A stretch of DNA of 64,000 nt from Saccharicrinis sp965230625 (GTDB lineage: Bacteria > Bacteroidota > Bacteroidia > Bacteroidales > Marinilabiliaceae). Below are positions 1 to 8,699 of this stretch, piece by piece. The stretch's first letter is position 1, and each line of letters begins with the position of its first letter. The translations under genes and the position numbers were made by a program. The DNA lies in assembly GCA_965230625.1 (NCBI GenBank), contig CBDDLL010000001.1, forward strand, positions 1,488,001 to 1,552,000, given 5' to 3'. The notes beneath the pieces were generated by a model, which worked only from the letters and a program-made list of their open reading frames with translations, did no database searches and was not told the origin of the DNA.

Positions 1-5
1 ATTTG

Positions 6-38
6 ACCTCTTTGCCGATATAGGTGAAGAGGTTTTTT
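6..38 (+). terminator. Rho-independent terminator of an upstream gene
   Basis: A 7-bp stem (ACCTCTT at 6-12 with AAGAGGT at 27-33) is followed directly by a run of six T (33-38). It probably ends a plus-strand gene lying left of the window. Confidence 0.6.
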
Positions 39-54
39 ATTGAGTGATGGGCAT

Positions 55-97
55 AAAAAAAACTTCCCATCAAAATTATTAGATATGAGGGAAGTTT
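55..97 (-). terminator. Terminator of the small winged-helix gene
   Basis: A 9-bp perfect stem (AAACTTCCC at 60-68 with GGGAAGTTT at 89-97) is preceded on the plus strand by an A-run (55-62). Read on the minus strand this is a hairpin followed by a U-run, 45 bp past the stop of the gene at 142-339. Confidence 0.65.
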
Positions 98-141
98 AGT
101 TGTGTGTTTTTAAGGTTAAACCTCTTTGGAGATTTAATCCT

Positions 142-339
142 TTAGAATACGTTAACTTGATTGTTTGATGCATAAATCAATTTACCTTGGTTAATCATAG
201 AAATCACATAATTCATTCCTCTAGTCTGAGATATTCTCAAGCTCTTAAAAATTTCGCCAATGTGAACTGGTTGTTTTTCACTAACAAAGGAGATGATTTT
301 GTCTTCAATCTGATTAGCTTCTGCTTTTCCTTTAATCAT
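142..339 (-). CDS. Small winged-helix-like DNA-binding protein (hypothetical)
   Basis: This 65-residue protein has the look of a compact winged helix-turn-helix domain. A first helix (IEDKIISFVSEK) is followed by a helix-turn-helix-like stretch (HIGEIFKSLRISQTRG) and a beta-wing-like tail ending in NNQVNVF. No other domain fits in the length. The ATG start is at 339 and a strong terminator follows the stop, which supports a real single-gene transcript. I do not recognise the family by name and the DNA-binding role is inferred from pattern only. The plus-strand reading frame over the same bases has no protein-like features. Confidence 0.6.
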   Translation of the reverse strand: MIKGKAEANQIEDKIISFVSEKQPVHIGEIFKSLRISQTRGMNYVISMINQGKLIYASNNQVNVF

Positions 340-1137
340 AATGTAAATAAAATTTTAGTTGTTAATAAAAATTATTAGATATAAATAATACAAATTCTAA
401 ACCATAAATGTTTAATTAAACCATTACAATAAGTTTTTCTCTATAATCTTAATAACTCCAAATTAGACCACAAAGTTACATGGGGAGTGTTGTATTTATG
501 TTAATGTTTGAGCAGTTGATTTATTTAGGTGACGAATGGAAGTGAAGTAAAAAAACAGTTAAATATTTGTAAAAAGGTGTTTAAAAATTAGAGTTAACGA
601 GAGCTAATTAATTATTTGAACAATAATAAATATTTGATTCTCATTGTAAGTGTTTATGGTAAGAATTGAATGTAATAATGAATGCAATATCAGGGCTGTA
701 TGGTATTTAGCTCCATGTCTTAAGTTGTGGGTCTATTAATCAGAATGTAAGAGGTTTTGCTTTAAAATGATCATAATATTGAATACTTATGTTATTAAAT
801 TAATTTTAGTATCAACCCTTGCATTAAGGAAAAAAAATCCTTTATTTTGTGTTATTATGATGACTGTCTATTACATAACGCCCCGTTTCTGTTTTATCAA
901 GTGGTAAATACTTCCAACTTTTACAAGGAGGGGTAGTTTTCAATTTTACATCTTAAGATTTCAGGCAAACTTATGTTTGCATTCATTTTCATCAATTTAT
1001 TATTCACTTAAAATTATCTATCATGAGAAATTACATTAACATGTCAAAAGCTGTGCGTGTGTTTACACCAAATTATCTTTTTACAATTGTAAAACAAGCG
1101 AGTATTTCCCGATGTTATATTTTTCAACGACAGAACC
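340..1137. other. Long intergenic region with a 3' hairpin
   Basis: This 0.8-kb AT-rich stretch separates the divergent winged-helix gene and the MATE gene. I see no convincing gene before 1023. Near its right end there is a perfect 6-bp hairpin with a 4-base loop (GCAAAC at 965-970, GTTTGC at 975-980), which overlaps a TAnnTTTGC promoter-like element, and a 40-codon open frame at 1023-1145. The rest shows nothing I can name. Confidence 0.5.
972..980 (+). promoter_or_regulatory. Possible -7 promoter element before the MATE gene
   Basis: TATGTTTGC matches the Bacteroidota -7 consensus TAnnTTTGC exactly. There is no clear TTG element at the usual distance upstream, so only half of the promoter is supported. 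The element overlaps the hairpin at 965-980. It would start a transcript near 985, about 150 bases before the MATE start. Confidence 0.3.
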
Positions 1138-1145
1138 ATGACTAA
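1023..1145 (+). CDS. Possible 40-residue leader peptide overlapping the MATE start
   Basis: A 40-codon frame with an ATG start at 1023 runs through the MATE leader and stops at 1143-1145, overlapping the MATE start codon by 8 bases. The sequence (MRNYINMSKAVRVFTPNY at the start) resembles no family I know and has no signal peptide. Its position downstream of a -7-like element and its overlap with the next start would suit translational coupling. It may equally be chance in a leader. Confidence 0.2.
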   Translation: MRNYINMSKAVRVFTPNYLFTIVKQASISRCYIFQRQNHD

Positions 1146-2574
1146 TTTTCAAATATCTAAACAACAAAAAAACTTTTTGTGGCAAAAATTTTCTTCTTTT
1201 TGCTCTAATGTGTGGCAAGCACTAATGGGTGTATCTGCCGATTATACCAAAATAAAACTTAGTAAAGCTATTTTTTTATTGGCTATTCCTATGGTACTCG
1301 AAATGGTAATGGAATCAATCTTTGCCATTGTTGATATTTACTTTGTAGCCAAGTTAGGACCCGATGCAATTGCTGCTGTAGGTATTACAGAATCTGTAAT
1401 TACAATTGTTTATGCTATTGCTTTTGGACTTAGTATGGCAACAACAGCCTTGGTTTCTCGCAGAATTGGAGAAAAAAGACCTGTAAAAGCAGCTCATGTT
1501 GCATGGCAAGCCATTGTAACAGGAATTATTGTTTCGTTTTTAATAGCCATACCAGGATTTCTTTTTTCGAAACAATTGCTTGGTTTAATGGGAGCCTCTG
1601 AATATTTAATTGATCACTTTAGTGGTTACCCTAAGATCATGCTGGCAGGAAATATGGTGATTATGTTGATTTTTATTAACAATGCAATATTTCGTGGTGC
1701 CGGAGATGCTGCTATTTCATTAAGAGTATTGGTTATTGCCAATGGGCTCAATATTATTCTTGATCCAGTTTTAATTTTAGGCTTAGGTCCATTCCCCAAA
1801 TTAGGAATAGAAGGTGCAGCATTAGCTACAAATATTGGGAGAGGTGTTGCTGTTTTATACCAGTTTTATATTTTGTTCAAAGGATCTGCCAGAGTTAAAC
1901 TAATTAGAAGTAAATTAAGAATAGATTGGAGGAGAATTTGGAAAGTGTTGAATGTTGCGTCAGGTGGAATCTTTCAATCATTAATTGCTACTTCTAGTTG
2001 GGTTGGACTAGTTAGAATTATATCCACTTTTGGTAGTGAGGCAGTAGCCGGGTATACAGTTGCTATTCGAATTATCATATTTGTTTTACTACCATCATGG
2101 GGGTTGAGTAATGCAGCCTCTACATTAGTAGGACAAAATCTTGGAGCTCAACAGCCTGCTAGAGCAGAGAGTTCGGTATGGTTTACTGCCAGAGCTAATG
2201 TAATTTTTTTAGGTATAATAAGTTTGATATTTATTATTATACCTGACTTCTTTATAAGGATGTTTACTCAAGAGACTGCAGTTGTAATTATTGGATCAGA
2301 ATGCCTTAGGATAGTAAGTTTTGGTTTTATATTTTATGGTTTGGGAATGGTTTTGGTGCAGTCGTTTAATGGAGCTGGTGATACAAAAACTCCAACTCGA
2401 ATTAATTTAATCGCATTTTGGATGATTGAAATACCAATAGCTTATTTTATGGCAATACATACATCTCTTAATCATCAGGGAGTATTTTATTCAATTATTA
2501 TTGCAGAAGCTATTATGACTACAATATCGTTATACCTCTTTAAAAAGGGAAGATGGAAAAAAACTCAAATATAG
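1138..2574 (+). CDS. MATE family efflux transporter
   Basis: This 478-residue integral membrane protein is a multidrug and toxic compound extrusion transporter, expected to export cationic compounds through the inner membrane using a proton or sodium gradient. The two-lobed MATE pattern is clear: an N-lobe begins at about residue 40 with a long hydrophobic helix (LAIPMVLEMVMESIFAIVDI), followed by VSRRIGEK and the FRGAGDA stretch. The second half starts near residue 265 and contains VGQNLGA and a second FNGAGDT. About twelve membrane helices are present, and the length is normal for the family. A hydrophilic N-terminal extension of about 35 residues precedes the first helix. The gene stands alone, with a long leader before it and a terminator after it. 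The exact substrate cannot be predicted. Confidence 0.93.
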   Translation: MTNFQISKQQKNFLWQKFSSFCSNVWQALMGVSADYTKIKLSKAIFLLAIPMVLEMVMESIFAIVDIYFVAKLGPDAIAAVGITESVITIVYAIAFGLSMATTALVSRRIGEKRPVKAAHVAWQAIVTGIIVSFLIAIPGFLFSKQLLGLMGASEYLIDHFSGYPKIMLAGNMVIMLIFINNAIFRGAGDAAISLRVLVIANGLNIILDPVLILGLGPFPKLGIEGAALATNIGRGVAVLYQFYILFKGSARVKLIRSKLRIDWRRIWKVLNVASGGIFQSLIATSSWVGLVRIISTFGSEAVAGYTVAIRIIIFVLLPSWGLSNAASTLVGQNLGAQQPARAESSVWFTARANVIFLGIISLIFIIIPDFFIRMFTQETAVVIIGSECLRIVSFGFIFYGLGMVLVQSFNGAGDTKTPTRINLIAFWMIEIPIAYFMAIHTSLNHQGVFYSIIIAEAIMTTISLYLFKKGRWKKTQI

Positions 2575-2593
2575 ATTAAGAAACATATTTGTT

Positions 2594-2623
2594 TAGCCTT
2601 CAATATTTTGTTGGAGGCTATTT
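2594..2623 (+). terminator. Terminator after the MATE gene
   Basis: TAGCCT (2594-2599) pairs with AGGCTA (2615-2620). Four further inner pairs, one of them G-T, extend the stem around a 7-base loop. The T-run that follows is short, so the call is moderate. Confidence 0.5.
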
Positions 2624-2781
2624 GCTTTAATTTGGTTTTTATTAATTCTTTAACTTTTACCTTAAGTTGATTTAAAATTACCATTCTACATTTACATCAG
2701 GAAACGAAAGGTTTTTGCCAGATAAGTAGTATGTCTTCTCGATGGAAAGGAGACAATTTATCAAGGTAAAAACTTTTTTTA

Positions 2782-3651
2782 TTACCATGGTTTGAAGAAT
2801 CTAAATTTAATTCCTTTAGTTGCAATAACTCCAACGCAAGCCATTACAACCATTCCGGCACCGATTAACTCTTTTATTGTTAAGGATTCATTAAATACTA
2901 AATACCCAATTAAGATATTGAGCACAGGAACCATCATATGCATGGAAGAACCTCTGGATACAGGAACAAACTTATAACCTTCAGTCATTACTAACTGCCC
3001 AATTGCAGAAATTACACCAAGTCCAATTAATATCATTCCAATATTGATATTTCCATTGTGTGTAGAAGCGTTAGCCGGAAATAAAAACAACCAAAATCCA
3101 ACAATGCTTTGAGCAAAAAAGATTGCATATGACGAATCTGAACTATGTAATTTTTTTACCAAAATAACCGAAACAGCAGACAGTAATGACCCTCCAAGAG
3201 CAATTAATTCATACTTTGATATCTGAGTAAAATCAACTCCTTCTTTTACAGACAATAAAAATATTCCTACAAATGCCATTAATACAAATAGCCATTGTAT
3301 TAACCTCACTTTTTCTTTAAAAATGATTACACTAAATAATGTGGCAAAAACTGGGTATGAATATACATAAACTGTAGCCTTTCCAACACCTAATTTAACA
3401 ATAGAATAATACAGCATAAAAACAGCTAGTCCTCCTGTAAAACCTCTTAATAATAGAATAGGACTATTTACAAAACTAAGGTTTATTTTTCGAGTTAAGG
3501 CTAAAATGCTAAGGATTCCAACACCAACAGCAAAACGTGTAAAAGTAGTAATAGTAGAATCTACTTCTGGAATCATTTTAACCAAAGCTGACATTATAGC
3601 AAAAGATAAAACAGATGCTAATATTAGAAGATATCCCCTTAGAGTATGCAT
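2782..3651 (-). CDS. EamA/DMT superfamily transporter
   Basis: This 289-residue inner-membrane protein has two tandem EamA domains of about five helices each (roughly residues 3-130 and 145-280), the drug/metabolite transporter layout. The first repeat begins with GYLLILASVLSFAIMSAL and contains the family-typical F-x-R stretch (TFTRFAVGVG). The second repeat carries the usual ending with a conserved proline and N-E pattern (MMVPVLNILIGYLVFNESL). The likely role is export or exchange of a small metabolite, substrate unknown. It has an ATG start at 3651 and is convergent with the MATE gene. It is not part of an obvious operon. A second, distinct EamA protein lies at 21419-22312. Confidence 0.9.
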   Translation of the reverse strand: MHTLRGYLLILASVLSFAIMSALVKMIPEVDSTITTFTRFAVGVGILSILALTRKINLSFVNSPILLLRGFTGGLAVFMLYYSIVKLGVGKATVYVYSYPVFATLFSVIIFKEKVRLIQWLFVLMAFVGIFLLSVKEGVDFTQISKYELIALGGSLLSAVSVILVKKLHSSDSSYAIFFAQSIVGFWLFLFPANASTHNGNINIGMILIGLGVISAIGQLVMTEGYKFVPVSRGSSMHMMVPVLNILIGYLVFNESLTIKELIGAGMVVMACVGVIATKGIKFRFFKPW

Positions 3652-3808
3652 TTTTTAGAAATAATAAAGTTCAAATATATAGCTTTTGATTAGATACATT
3701 AATGTCACAATTATTAAATCTCACCACTAATACATTGGTATAAATTTATTATTTATTCTAGCTTTACTATTCAATTAAATTTATGTATTAAACTAATATC
3801 AATTTGTC

Positions 3809-4627
3809 ATGAAAAACAAAGTATCCCCGATTATCTTAGGATTATTTATAGGTGCGGCTATTATTCTTATCATATTTGGAAGTAGAATGTTCCATATTAT
3901 TCAACCAGGAGAACGTGCTGTGATTTTTAAACCTTACACTATGGGTTTAGATGTAGATAATATAAAAGAAGCTGGATTGACTGTTATTGCTCCTTGGAAT
4001 CAGATTATTATTTATAAGGTTAAGGAACAAACAAGAGAAGAAACAATGGATGTACTAGATAAAAATAGTATGTCTATTAATATGGATATCACCGTTAGAT
4101 TTAATCCGGTATATAACCGTATTGGGCAGTTGCATCAAAAGTTTGGTCAAGACTATATTAATGTTTTAGTTATTCCAGAAGTTCGTTCGGTTGTTCGTAG
4201 TGTTACTGGACGATATACAGCGGAGGAATTATTTTCAACTAAAAGAAAGGAAGTGGAGGATTTGATAGAAGAAGAAACTTCTATGGTGCTTAAGGATAAT
4301 AATATAGAGTTAAGGGCTTTGTTGATACGATCTATTCAACTTCCTGATCAAATTAAGGCAGCTATTGAAAGTAAGTTAAAACAGGAACAAGAAGCTTTAG
4401 CTTACCAGTTTAAGCTGGATAAAGAAAGAAGTGAGGCTGAAAGAAGACGAATTGAAGCTGAAGGGATTGCAAATTATAACCAAATAATTAATGCCAGTTT
4501 AACACCTAATATTATTAAGCAAAAAGGAATTGATGCTACACTTAAGTTATCTGAATCTCCTAATGCAAAAGTAGTAGTAGTGGGATCAGGTAAGGATGGT
4601 TTACCTCTAATTCTAGGGGGTAGTTAG
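3809..4627 (+). CDS. Prohibitin/SPFH (band 7) family membrane protein
   Basis: This 272-residue protein has a single N-terminal membrane anchor (about residues 7-27), then a band-7/SPFH domain starting at QPGERAVIF. A charged coiled-coil follows (about 190-225, rich in K, E, R and Q), ending in the family-typical ERRRIEAEGIANYNQII. The tail (VVVGSGKDGLPLILG) matches bacterial prohibitin homologues. Such proteins form large ring oligomers in the membrane and are thought to organise membrane domains or modulate the FtsH protease; the function here is inferred from family only. The gene is monocistronic and followed by a strong terminator. Confidence 0.9.
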   Translation: MKNKVSPIILGLFIGAAIILIIFGSRMFHIIQPGERAVIFKPYTMGLDVDNIKEAGLTVIAPWNQIIIYKVKEQTREETMDVLDKNSMSINMDITVRFNPVYNRIGQLHQKFGQDYINVLVIPEVRSVVRSVTGRYTAEELFSTKRKEVEDLIEEETSMVLKDNNIELRALLIRSIQLPDQIKAAIESKLKQEQEALAYQFKLDKERSEAERRRIEAEGIANYNQIINASLTPNIIKQKGIDATLKLSESPNAKVVVVGSGKDGLPLILGGS

Positions 4628-4636
4628 TAAAATTAA

Positions 4637-4678
4637 AAAGACAAGAGACTTTTCATTAAGAAAGAGTTTCTTGTCTTT
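4637..4678. terminator. Bidirectional terminator between convergent genes
   Basis: A 10-bp perfect stem (AAAGACAAGA at 4637-4646, TCTTGTCTTT at 4669-4678) lies between the stops of the prohibitin gene and the convergent DUF4097 gene. It is A-rich on the left and T-rich on the right, so it can work on both strands. Confidence 0.7.
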
Positions 4679-4731
4679 ATTAATAATTGGTTGTAATAGT
4701 AGGTTGATTAAAAAAAACTTTCCCCAAAGAC

Positions 4732-5739
4732 TTAATAATATGCCTGGCTTCCTGTTTTACTTGTACCTGTAATTACAATATCTCCTTTGCCAATTTTAAG
4801 CGATTTCTTTTTAGATTTTCCCATTGCTCTTAAATAAGAATTCTCCGATTTTAGCACGAAAGACAAGTTTTCTTTGCTTTCCAATTGTACTTTTATGTTT
4901 CCTTCTGTAGAAGTTAATGACGAAGATTCAGTAAAGCTTACTCTGGTTCCTGTAATATTTCCTGTAGAGGATTCTACATGGTGCACACCTTTTGTGTTAA
5001 ATAATTTTAAATCACCATCAAATGTTCTGCAAGATATATTTCCATTCGCAATTGATAAGAAAGCATCACCACTTGATGATTTTAAGGAAATGTCACCTTC
5101 AATATTTTCAACATCAAGTTTTCCCTCGCCTCCATCAACTAATAATTTACCTTTAGCATTAGATATGTTAATGTTACCTTTGCGGCAACCAATATCGAAT
5201 GTTCCATCTATATCAGATATGTTTACAGCTCCACTTTTAGTTCTGGATTTAATATTTCCTTTAAAACCATTTACAGATAAATCTCCTGCAGGAGATTGTA
5301 TAGAGACTTGACCGTCAGAAGCCTTTAGATTAATATGCCCTGATTTAGATATAAAATTTAATTTTATCCCTTTAGCGTTATTTATTTCAATTTTACCAGA
5401 TTGACTTGTAGCATCTACGATAATATTTGGAGGGATTACTAGCGAAATTTCTCCCCAGTGAGATTTCCATTGATCAGGTTTTTTTACCGAAATATTTAAA
5501 ACTCCATCGTTAAATTTTGTTTCCACATCATATGCTTCAAGATTTTCTTCTGATTTAATAGTGCTTTTAAAAGAAATGTCGGAGGAGTTCGAACCTTGTA
5601 TGTTAACCGCACAAAAATCGGCATCAATAATCAATTGGTTAGCATTCTTAAAAACATCTTCTTTTTGAACAGATTCCTTTTGCGAATATCCAATCAAACT
5701 AAGTGTTAATGAAAATAATACAAATATAAGTTTTCTCAT
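4732..5739 (-). CDS. DUF4097-type secreted beta-helix protein
   Basis: This protein of about 335 residues has a clear signal peptide (MRKLIFVLFSLTLSLIGYSQ). The rest is repeated short beta-strands of the form G-x-I-x-I/L-x-x-x-x-G with many S-G pairs (SKSGHINLKASDGQ, TKSGAVNISDIDG, CRKGNINISNAKG), the signature of DUF4097/putative-adhesin parallel beta-helices. The function of the family is not established; members are often envelope proteins. I start at the ATG at 5739 because the longer frame begins with TTG and adds only three residues before the signal peptide. The basic, glycine-rich tail (KSKKKSLKIGKGDIVITG) is typical. It is monocistronic and shares a terminator with the convergent prohibitin gene. 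Confidence 0.8.
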   Translation of the reverse strand: MRKLIFVLFSLTLSLIGYSQKESVQKEDVFKNANQLIIDADFCAVNIQGSNSSDISFKSTIKSEENLEAYDVETKFNDGVLNISVKKPDQWKSHWGEISLVIPPNIIVDATSQSGKIEINNAKGIKLNFISKSGHINLKASDGQVSIQSPAGDLSVNGFKGNIKSRTKSGAVNISDIDGTFDIGCRKGNINISNAKGKLLVDGGEGKLDVENIEGDISLKSSSGDAFLSIANGNISCRTFDGDLKLFNTKGVHHVESSTGNITGTRVSFTESSSLTSTEGNIKVQLESKENLSFVLKSENSYLRAMGKSKKKSLKIGKGDIVITGTSKTGSQAYY

Positions 5740-5974
5740 AAGTATCAATAGTATTATGTTTAAAATATATTTTTTTACTTAATTTCGTACGAAATGAGTT
5801 TTTTTAAGTTTCAAGTTTTACTTTATTTGTATTTTAATCCTAAAGCAGAGAATCAACAGTTATTTAATATTAGTTCTTCTTTTGTTTTAATTTCAAGGGA
5901 AGTAGTTCAATGTTAAATAAAATAATAGTGTTATCTTATTACGAGTTTTATTAAAAATTTCTAATTAACAGGCA

Positions 5975-6931
5975 GTGGATTTTAACAAGCTTAGAATACT
6001 TTTTGTATATAGTAGTCAAGGGATATTTGCCCGTACGCACTTGGTTACAACCCAAGGAAACTCTTTACAAAAAACTGGTGCCTCGGTAGAATATTATGAT
6101 ATAACCGGAAAGGGTTTGTCCGCATATATAAAGCACATAGGGAAATTACGTAAGTTTATAAAAACCCAAAACTTTGATATCATTCATGCCCAATTTGGTT
6201 ATTCAGGTTTTACATGTGCTTTTGCTGGTAAAAAGCCATTAATTGTATCCTTAATGGGATCAGATTATCGATTAGAGAAAACTGCTTCTTGGATAACTAG
6301 GTTTTTTGCAAGATTTTTTTGGGATTGCACTATTGTCAAGTCTCAAAAAATGTACGATAATCTGAGAATCTATGATGCAAAAATTCTACCCAATGGAATT
6401 GACTTTTCAAGGTTTGCACCAATAGACAGAGAAATAGCCAGGCGTCAAGCTGGATTTAGCTCATCGGCACATGTTCTTTGGGTATCAGATCCTGATAGAA
6501 AAGAGAAGAATTTTGCATTGGCCAGAGAGGCTTTTTCTCATCTTGAAACAGATGATGTAGAGCTTACCGTAGTAAATAATGTTGAAATAGATAAAGTTCC
6601 GTTTTACTATTATGCTGCTGATGTTCTGTTACTAACTTCAAAATGGGAAGGATCACCAAATGTTGTTAAAGAAGCTATGGCTTGTTCGCTCCCTATTGTT
6701 TCTACAGATGTTGGAGATGTATCAGATATAACCAAAGATGTGGATGGGTGTTATATTGTTGAAGGTGATCCCGAAGAATTGGCTAATGCTCTTGATACTG
6801 CTTTGCACTATGGAAAAAGAACAAATGGAAGGGATAAAGTTAAGTATATGGATGTTGAATATATATCTGAGAGATTATTGGATACATATAGGGAAGTCTT
6901 AAAGAAGTCCCTTAAACCAAAATGGACATGA
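5975..6931 (+). CDS. Group 1 (GT4-type) glycosyltransferase
   Basis: This 318-residue cytoplasmic glycosyltransferase has a GT-B fold. The N-terminal domain contains LRILFVYSSQG and the acceptor-side segment DIIHAQFGYSG. The C-terminal nucleotide-sugar domain contains LPNGIDFSRF, then VLLLTSKWEGSPNVVKEAMAC, the E-x7-E signature of the family, and PIVSTDVGD. It is slightly short for the family but both domains are complete. The start is GTG at 5975; an in-frame stop lies just upstream (5966-5968), so no ATG is available before it. The following Wzi-like gene starts within its last codons, so the two are translationally coupled. The likely job is adding a sugar to an exopolysaccharide or capsule repeat unit. 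Confidence 0.88.
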   Translation: MDFNKLRILFVYSSQGIFARTHLVTTQGNSLQKTGASVEYYDITGKGLSAYIKHIGKLRKFIKTQNFDIIHAQFGYSGFTCAFAGKKPLIVSLMGSDYRLEKTASWITRFFARFFWDCTIVKSQKMYDNLRIYDAKILPNGIDFSRFAPIDREIARRQAGFSSSAHVLWVSDPDRKEKNFALAREAFSHLETDDVELTVVNNVEIDKVPFYYYAADVLLLTSKWEGSPNVVKEAMACSLPIVSTDVGDVSDITKDVDGCYIVEGDPEELANALDTALHYGKRTNGRDKVKYMDVEYISERLLDTYREVLKKSLKPKWT

Positions 6932-8559
6932 GAAAATTGTTCTTAATCTTTATTATAACCTCTACAACTTTAATATTTAATCCATGTAAATCTCAGAATA
7001 TACCATATTGTATTGACAATGAGGTTTTGTATGATTTTTTAGATGAATTGGCGAATAAAAATATTATACAAGTAAATTCATTTGTAAAACCATACTCTCG
7101 TAAGCAAATTGCAACTTTTTTACAATTAGCTAAGCAGAATACAGCTTTATCTCGAAGACAGAAAAATGAAGTTGACTTCTATCTTAAAGATTTCAACAAA
7201 GAATTGAAATCTGATAATCAATTTAAAAAGCGGTTTGATATTTTTTATTATGCAGACACTGTGTTTAAACTATCACTAAATGGAATTGCAGGAGGTAGAG
7301 GATATTCAAACTCCAATGGTTTTGAATATCACAGATGGAATGGTGCTCAATTTTTTGGTTACATTGGAAAAAGTATTGCTTTTTATGGAAGTTTACGAGA
7401 TAATTACGAAAGCAAAGTACTAGGAGGACCAGAGCATTTAGTACAACATAGAGGAGGTGTTTATAAACTTGGTACAGAAAAAAAAGATTATAGTGAAGCT
7501 AGAGGAGGAATTACATATTCTTGGAAATCAGGAAGCATAGGTGTTGTGAAGGATTATATCACTTGGGGCAATAATTATAATGGATCAAACATATTGTCTG
7601 GTAGATCGCCTAGTTTTGCTCAAATAAAATTTAATATTAAACCAATAAAGTGGTTAGAGTTGAACTATTTTCATGGATGGTTGGCATCTGAAGTGGTAGA
7701 TAGTTCTGCTTCATATAATTTGTATAACGATATTCGGAGAGTTTATAGCAATAAGTATATTGCAGCTAATGTAATTACTATCCAACCTTGGCAACAATTG
7801 CAGTTTTCATTAGGAAATAGCATTATTTATAGTGATGGGGATTTGAATCCAGCGTTTTTAATTCCATTTCTTTTTTATAAGTCGGTTGATCATTCCAATA
7901 ATGGTTCCAGGAATAGTGCAGGGCATAATACGCAAATGTTTTTTGATATAAGCAGTCGACAAATTAAAAATGTACACTTGTATTCTAGTGTTTTTATAGA
8001 TGAAATATCAATTTCTAATTTTTTTGATAAAAAAGAGCATTCTAATTTTATAAGTTTTAAAATAGGAACTAGGATTACAGACATAATTCCTAATGCAAGT
8101 TTTACACTAGAATATACACGATCTAATCCCTTTACTTATACTCATTTTATTCCGAGTTTGACTTTTGAGAGTAATCATTATTCGTTGGGGCATTATCTTA
8201 AGGATAATGCTGATGATCTTTTTTTATCAATAAGGTATAAACCTTTAAGAGGACTTGATATTCAATTATCTTATAACTATATCCGCAAAGGAAGAGATAA
8301 CCAAAAAATGTTGGAAGAGAGTGATGAAATTGAAAACCTGTGGGGGGATGAAAGAAAAGGTTATAGTTTTATGAATGAAAATCGTTTTAAAAGAAGTTCG
8401 GTTAAGTGTAAAGTAATGTATCAAATAATAAATGATGCATTTTTATTTACCGAAATAGAAAGATATGATTTATCTGGAAAAGATGCGGAAGTTTATTCTC
8501 CAACGCCATACTTTAATGACAATAAAATGATTGTATTTGGAGCTAACTTTGGATTTTGA
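6922..8559 (+). CDS. Capsule assembly Wzi family outer-membrane protein
   Basis: This 545-residue protein has a signal peptide (MRKLFLIFIITSTTLIF then a cleavage region near CKSQ) and a long C-terminal region of alternating beta-strands typical of an outer-membrane barrel, ending with aromatic residues (VFGANFGF). The pattern, with a helical N-terminal part (DFLDELANKN) and strands such as GSIGVVKDYITWGNNYNG, matches the Wzi-type capsule-assembly family, where E. coli Wzi anchors capsule at the surface. Two starts are possible: ATG at 6922, or ATG at 6928, which overlaps the stop of the preceding glycosyltransferase as ATGA. Both keep the signal peptide. The assignment is by overall pattern, without a single decisive motif. 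Confidence 0.75.
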   Translation: MDMRKLFLIFIITSTTLIFNPCKSQNIPYCIDNEVLYDFLDELANKNIIQVNSFVKPYSRKQIATFLQLAKQNTALSRRQKNEVDFYLKDFNKELKSDNQFKKRFDIFYYADTVFKLSLNGIAGGRGYSNSNGFEYHRWNGAQFFGYIGKSIAFYGSLRDNYESKVLGGPEHLVQHRGGVYKLGTEKKDYSEARGGITYSWKSGSIGVVKDYITWGNNYNGSNILSGRSPSFAQIKFNIKPIKWLELNYFHGWLASEVVDSSASYNLYNDIRRVYSNKYIAANVITIQPWQQLQFSLGNSIIYSDGDLNPAFLIPFLFYKSVDHSNNGSRNSAGHNTQMFFDISSRQIKNVHLYSSVFIDEISISNFFDKKEHSNFISFKIGTRITDIIPNASFTLEYTRSNPFTYTHFIPSLTFESNHYSLGHYLKDNADDLFLSIRYKPLRGLDIQLSYNYIRKGRDNQKMLEESDEIENLWGDERKGYSFMNENRFKRSSVKCKVMYQIINDAFLFTEIERYDLSGKDAEVYSPTPYFNDNKMIVFGANFGF

Positions 8560-8699
8560 ATAAAAAGTATATCAATTATATTTAAATCAAATGAAAATTG
8601 CCTTAAGTCAAAGAAATTTGAGAGGTGTTCAAAATATATTGGTATACTTTAGTAAATAATTAGAAATTGGATTGAAATTTATTAAAAAACCTTCTTAAT

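Noticed and set aside
4874..5311. 145-codon plus-strand frame opposite the DUF4097 gene
   Set aside because: It is antisense to a clear signal-peptide protein with repeated beta-strands and has no protein-like features of its own.
5581..5610. TTCGAA-like T-loop suggesting a tRNA
   Set aside because: No acceptor or anticodon stem can be folded around it, and it lies inside the DUF4097 gene.
5794..5916. 40-codon frame before the glycosyltransferase
   Set aside because: Composition is that of AT-rich non-coding DNA; no signal, motif or ribosome-site support.
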